Positions 63,735-64,000 of a stretch of DNA of 64,000 nucleotides are shown piece by piece. The translations under genes were made by a program, and so were the position numbers. How positions within the stretch are numbered: the stretch's first letter is position 1; each line of letters starts with the position of its first letter. The notes below the pieces were generated by a model. It saw only the letters and a list, made by a program, of their open reading frames with translations. It had not been told where the DNA came from and ran no database searches. Origin of the DNA: Lacrimispora sphenoides JCM 1415. GTDB lineage: Bacteria; Bacillota; Clostridia; Lachnospirales; Lachnospiraceae. The DNA lies in NCBI RefSeq assembly GCF_900105615.1, contig NZ_LT630003.1, forward strand, positions 5,236,136 to 5,300,135. Direction: 5' to 3'.

Positions 63735-63750
63735 CCAAAAACGTTTTTGG
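63735..63750 (+). promoter_or_regulatory. LacI-type operator 2
   Basis: CCAAAAACGTTTTTGG, a perfect 16-base palindrome with the same core, 17 bases before the regulator ATG. A separate hairpin (AACACTTCT/AGAAGTGTT) lies between the two operators. Confidence 0.75.
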
Positions 63751-63767
63751 AATAAACGAGGTGTAGA

Positions 63768-64000
63768 ATGGCAAAATCAATTTATGACGTGGCACAGGAA
63801 ACGGGATTATCAGTAAGTACGGTATCAAGAGCATTAAACGGATACAGCGATGTATCGGCCAAAACCAGGGCGCGCGTGGTGGAGGCGGCGGAAAGACTTG
63901 GGTACGTTCCCAATACCAGTGCCAAAAATCTGTCTTCAAAGAACAAAAAGAATGTGGCTTTGCTCATCTGCGGACTTTTGGAAGAGGCCCAGTCTAACGA
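63768..64000 (+). CDS. LacI-family transcriptional regulator (3' end outside window)
   Basis: The first 77 residues are visible. The LacI HTH is complete: SIYDVAQETGLSVSTVSRAL, NGYSDVSAKTRARVVEAAERLGYVPN and the hinge helix SAKNLSSKNKKNVALLICG that leads into the sugar-binding core. GAGGTGTAGA precedes the ATG. Two palindromic sites upstream point to autoregulation; the neighbouring sugar genes would be past the window end. Confidence 0.93.
   Translation, partial: MAKSIYDVAQETGLSVSTVSRALNGYSDVSAKTRARVVEAAERLGYVPNTSAKNLSSKNKKNVALLICGLLEEAQSN

Noticed and set aside
1..64000. CRISPR array
   Set aside because: No regularly spaced direct repeats with unique spacers and no cas genes were seen; the short arrays at 5716-5804 have no spacers.

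Overview
The window looks like the chromosome of a low-to-mid GC anaerobic Firmicute, most likely a Lachnospiraceae member of the Lacrimispora / Clostridium saccharolyticum type. This is inferred from gene content (Rex, two-subunit iron-sulfur serine dehydratase, CbiK, YesM/YesN-type sugar sensing, iron-containing alcohol dehydrogenase, PBSX-like tail genes of clostridial type) and from strong AGGAGG ribosome binding sites. No 16S or other decisive marker is present.

Region 1 (1-5.9 kb) is an AT-rich accessory island next to a tRNA-Arg(CCG) gene. It holds the 3' part of a secreted family I.5-type lipase, a decayed GyrI-like gene, a TIGR04076-type small protein, a secreted toxin with a probable immunity gene, an excisionase-like small protein and a tyrosine integrase that ends 0.2 kb from the tRNA 3' end. 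Two sets of short direct repeats lie between integrase and tRNA. The left end of the island is outside the window.

Region 2 (6-46.2 kb) is ordinary chromosome: queA-rex-lysR, an iron alcohol dehydrogenase, cbiK-apbE, gtrA-yfhO, argH, then (minus strand) a PHP phosphatase and serine dehydratase sdaAB-sdaAA; a YesM/YesN two-component system followed by a sugar ABC importer; a GNAT enzyme; a Na/Pi cotransporter; the glycolytic block gap-pgk-tpiA-gpmI; an ABC exporter, DegV, a histidine kinase with a GerMN lipoprotein, comEC, holA and an AI-2E-family transporter. A near-consensus Rex operator lies just downstream of the gap promoter, linking glycolysis to the Rex regulator encoded 20 kb away. A 58-bp structured repeat occurs once before gtrA and as an overlapping tandem pair before pgk.

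Region 3 (46.3-62.7 kb) is a contractile phage-tail-like element (PBSX/diffocin-like tailocin): divergent XRE repressor and ImmA/IrrE-like protease with candidate operators, then tail terminator, sheath, tube, tail chaperones joined by a predicted -1 frameshift, tape measure, LysM baseplate protein, hub, DUF2577, DUF2634, baseplate J, DUF2313, fibre, holin and amidase. No capsid, portal or terminase gene is present. The fibre locus is the most striking part: one expressed fibre tip plus three promoterless, start-less alternative C-terminal tips (two inverted, one direct), each beginning with the same short ATGCTGAT-containing site in the same reading phase and grouped around a tyrosine recombinase gene. 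This is the architecture of a shufflon-like fibre-switching system.

Region 4 (62.7-64 kb) has a frameshifted CPBP-type membrane protease gene and the start of a LacI-family regulator with two palindromic operators upstream.
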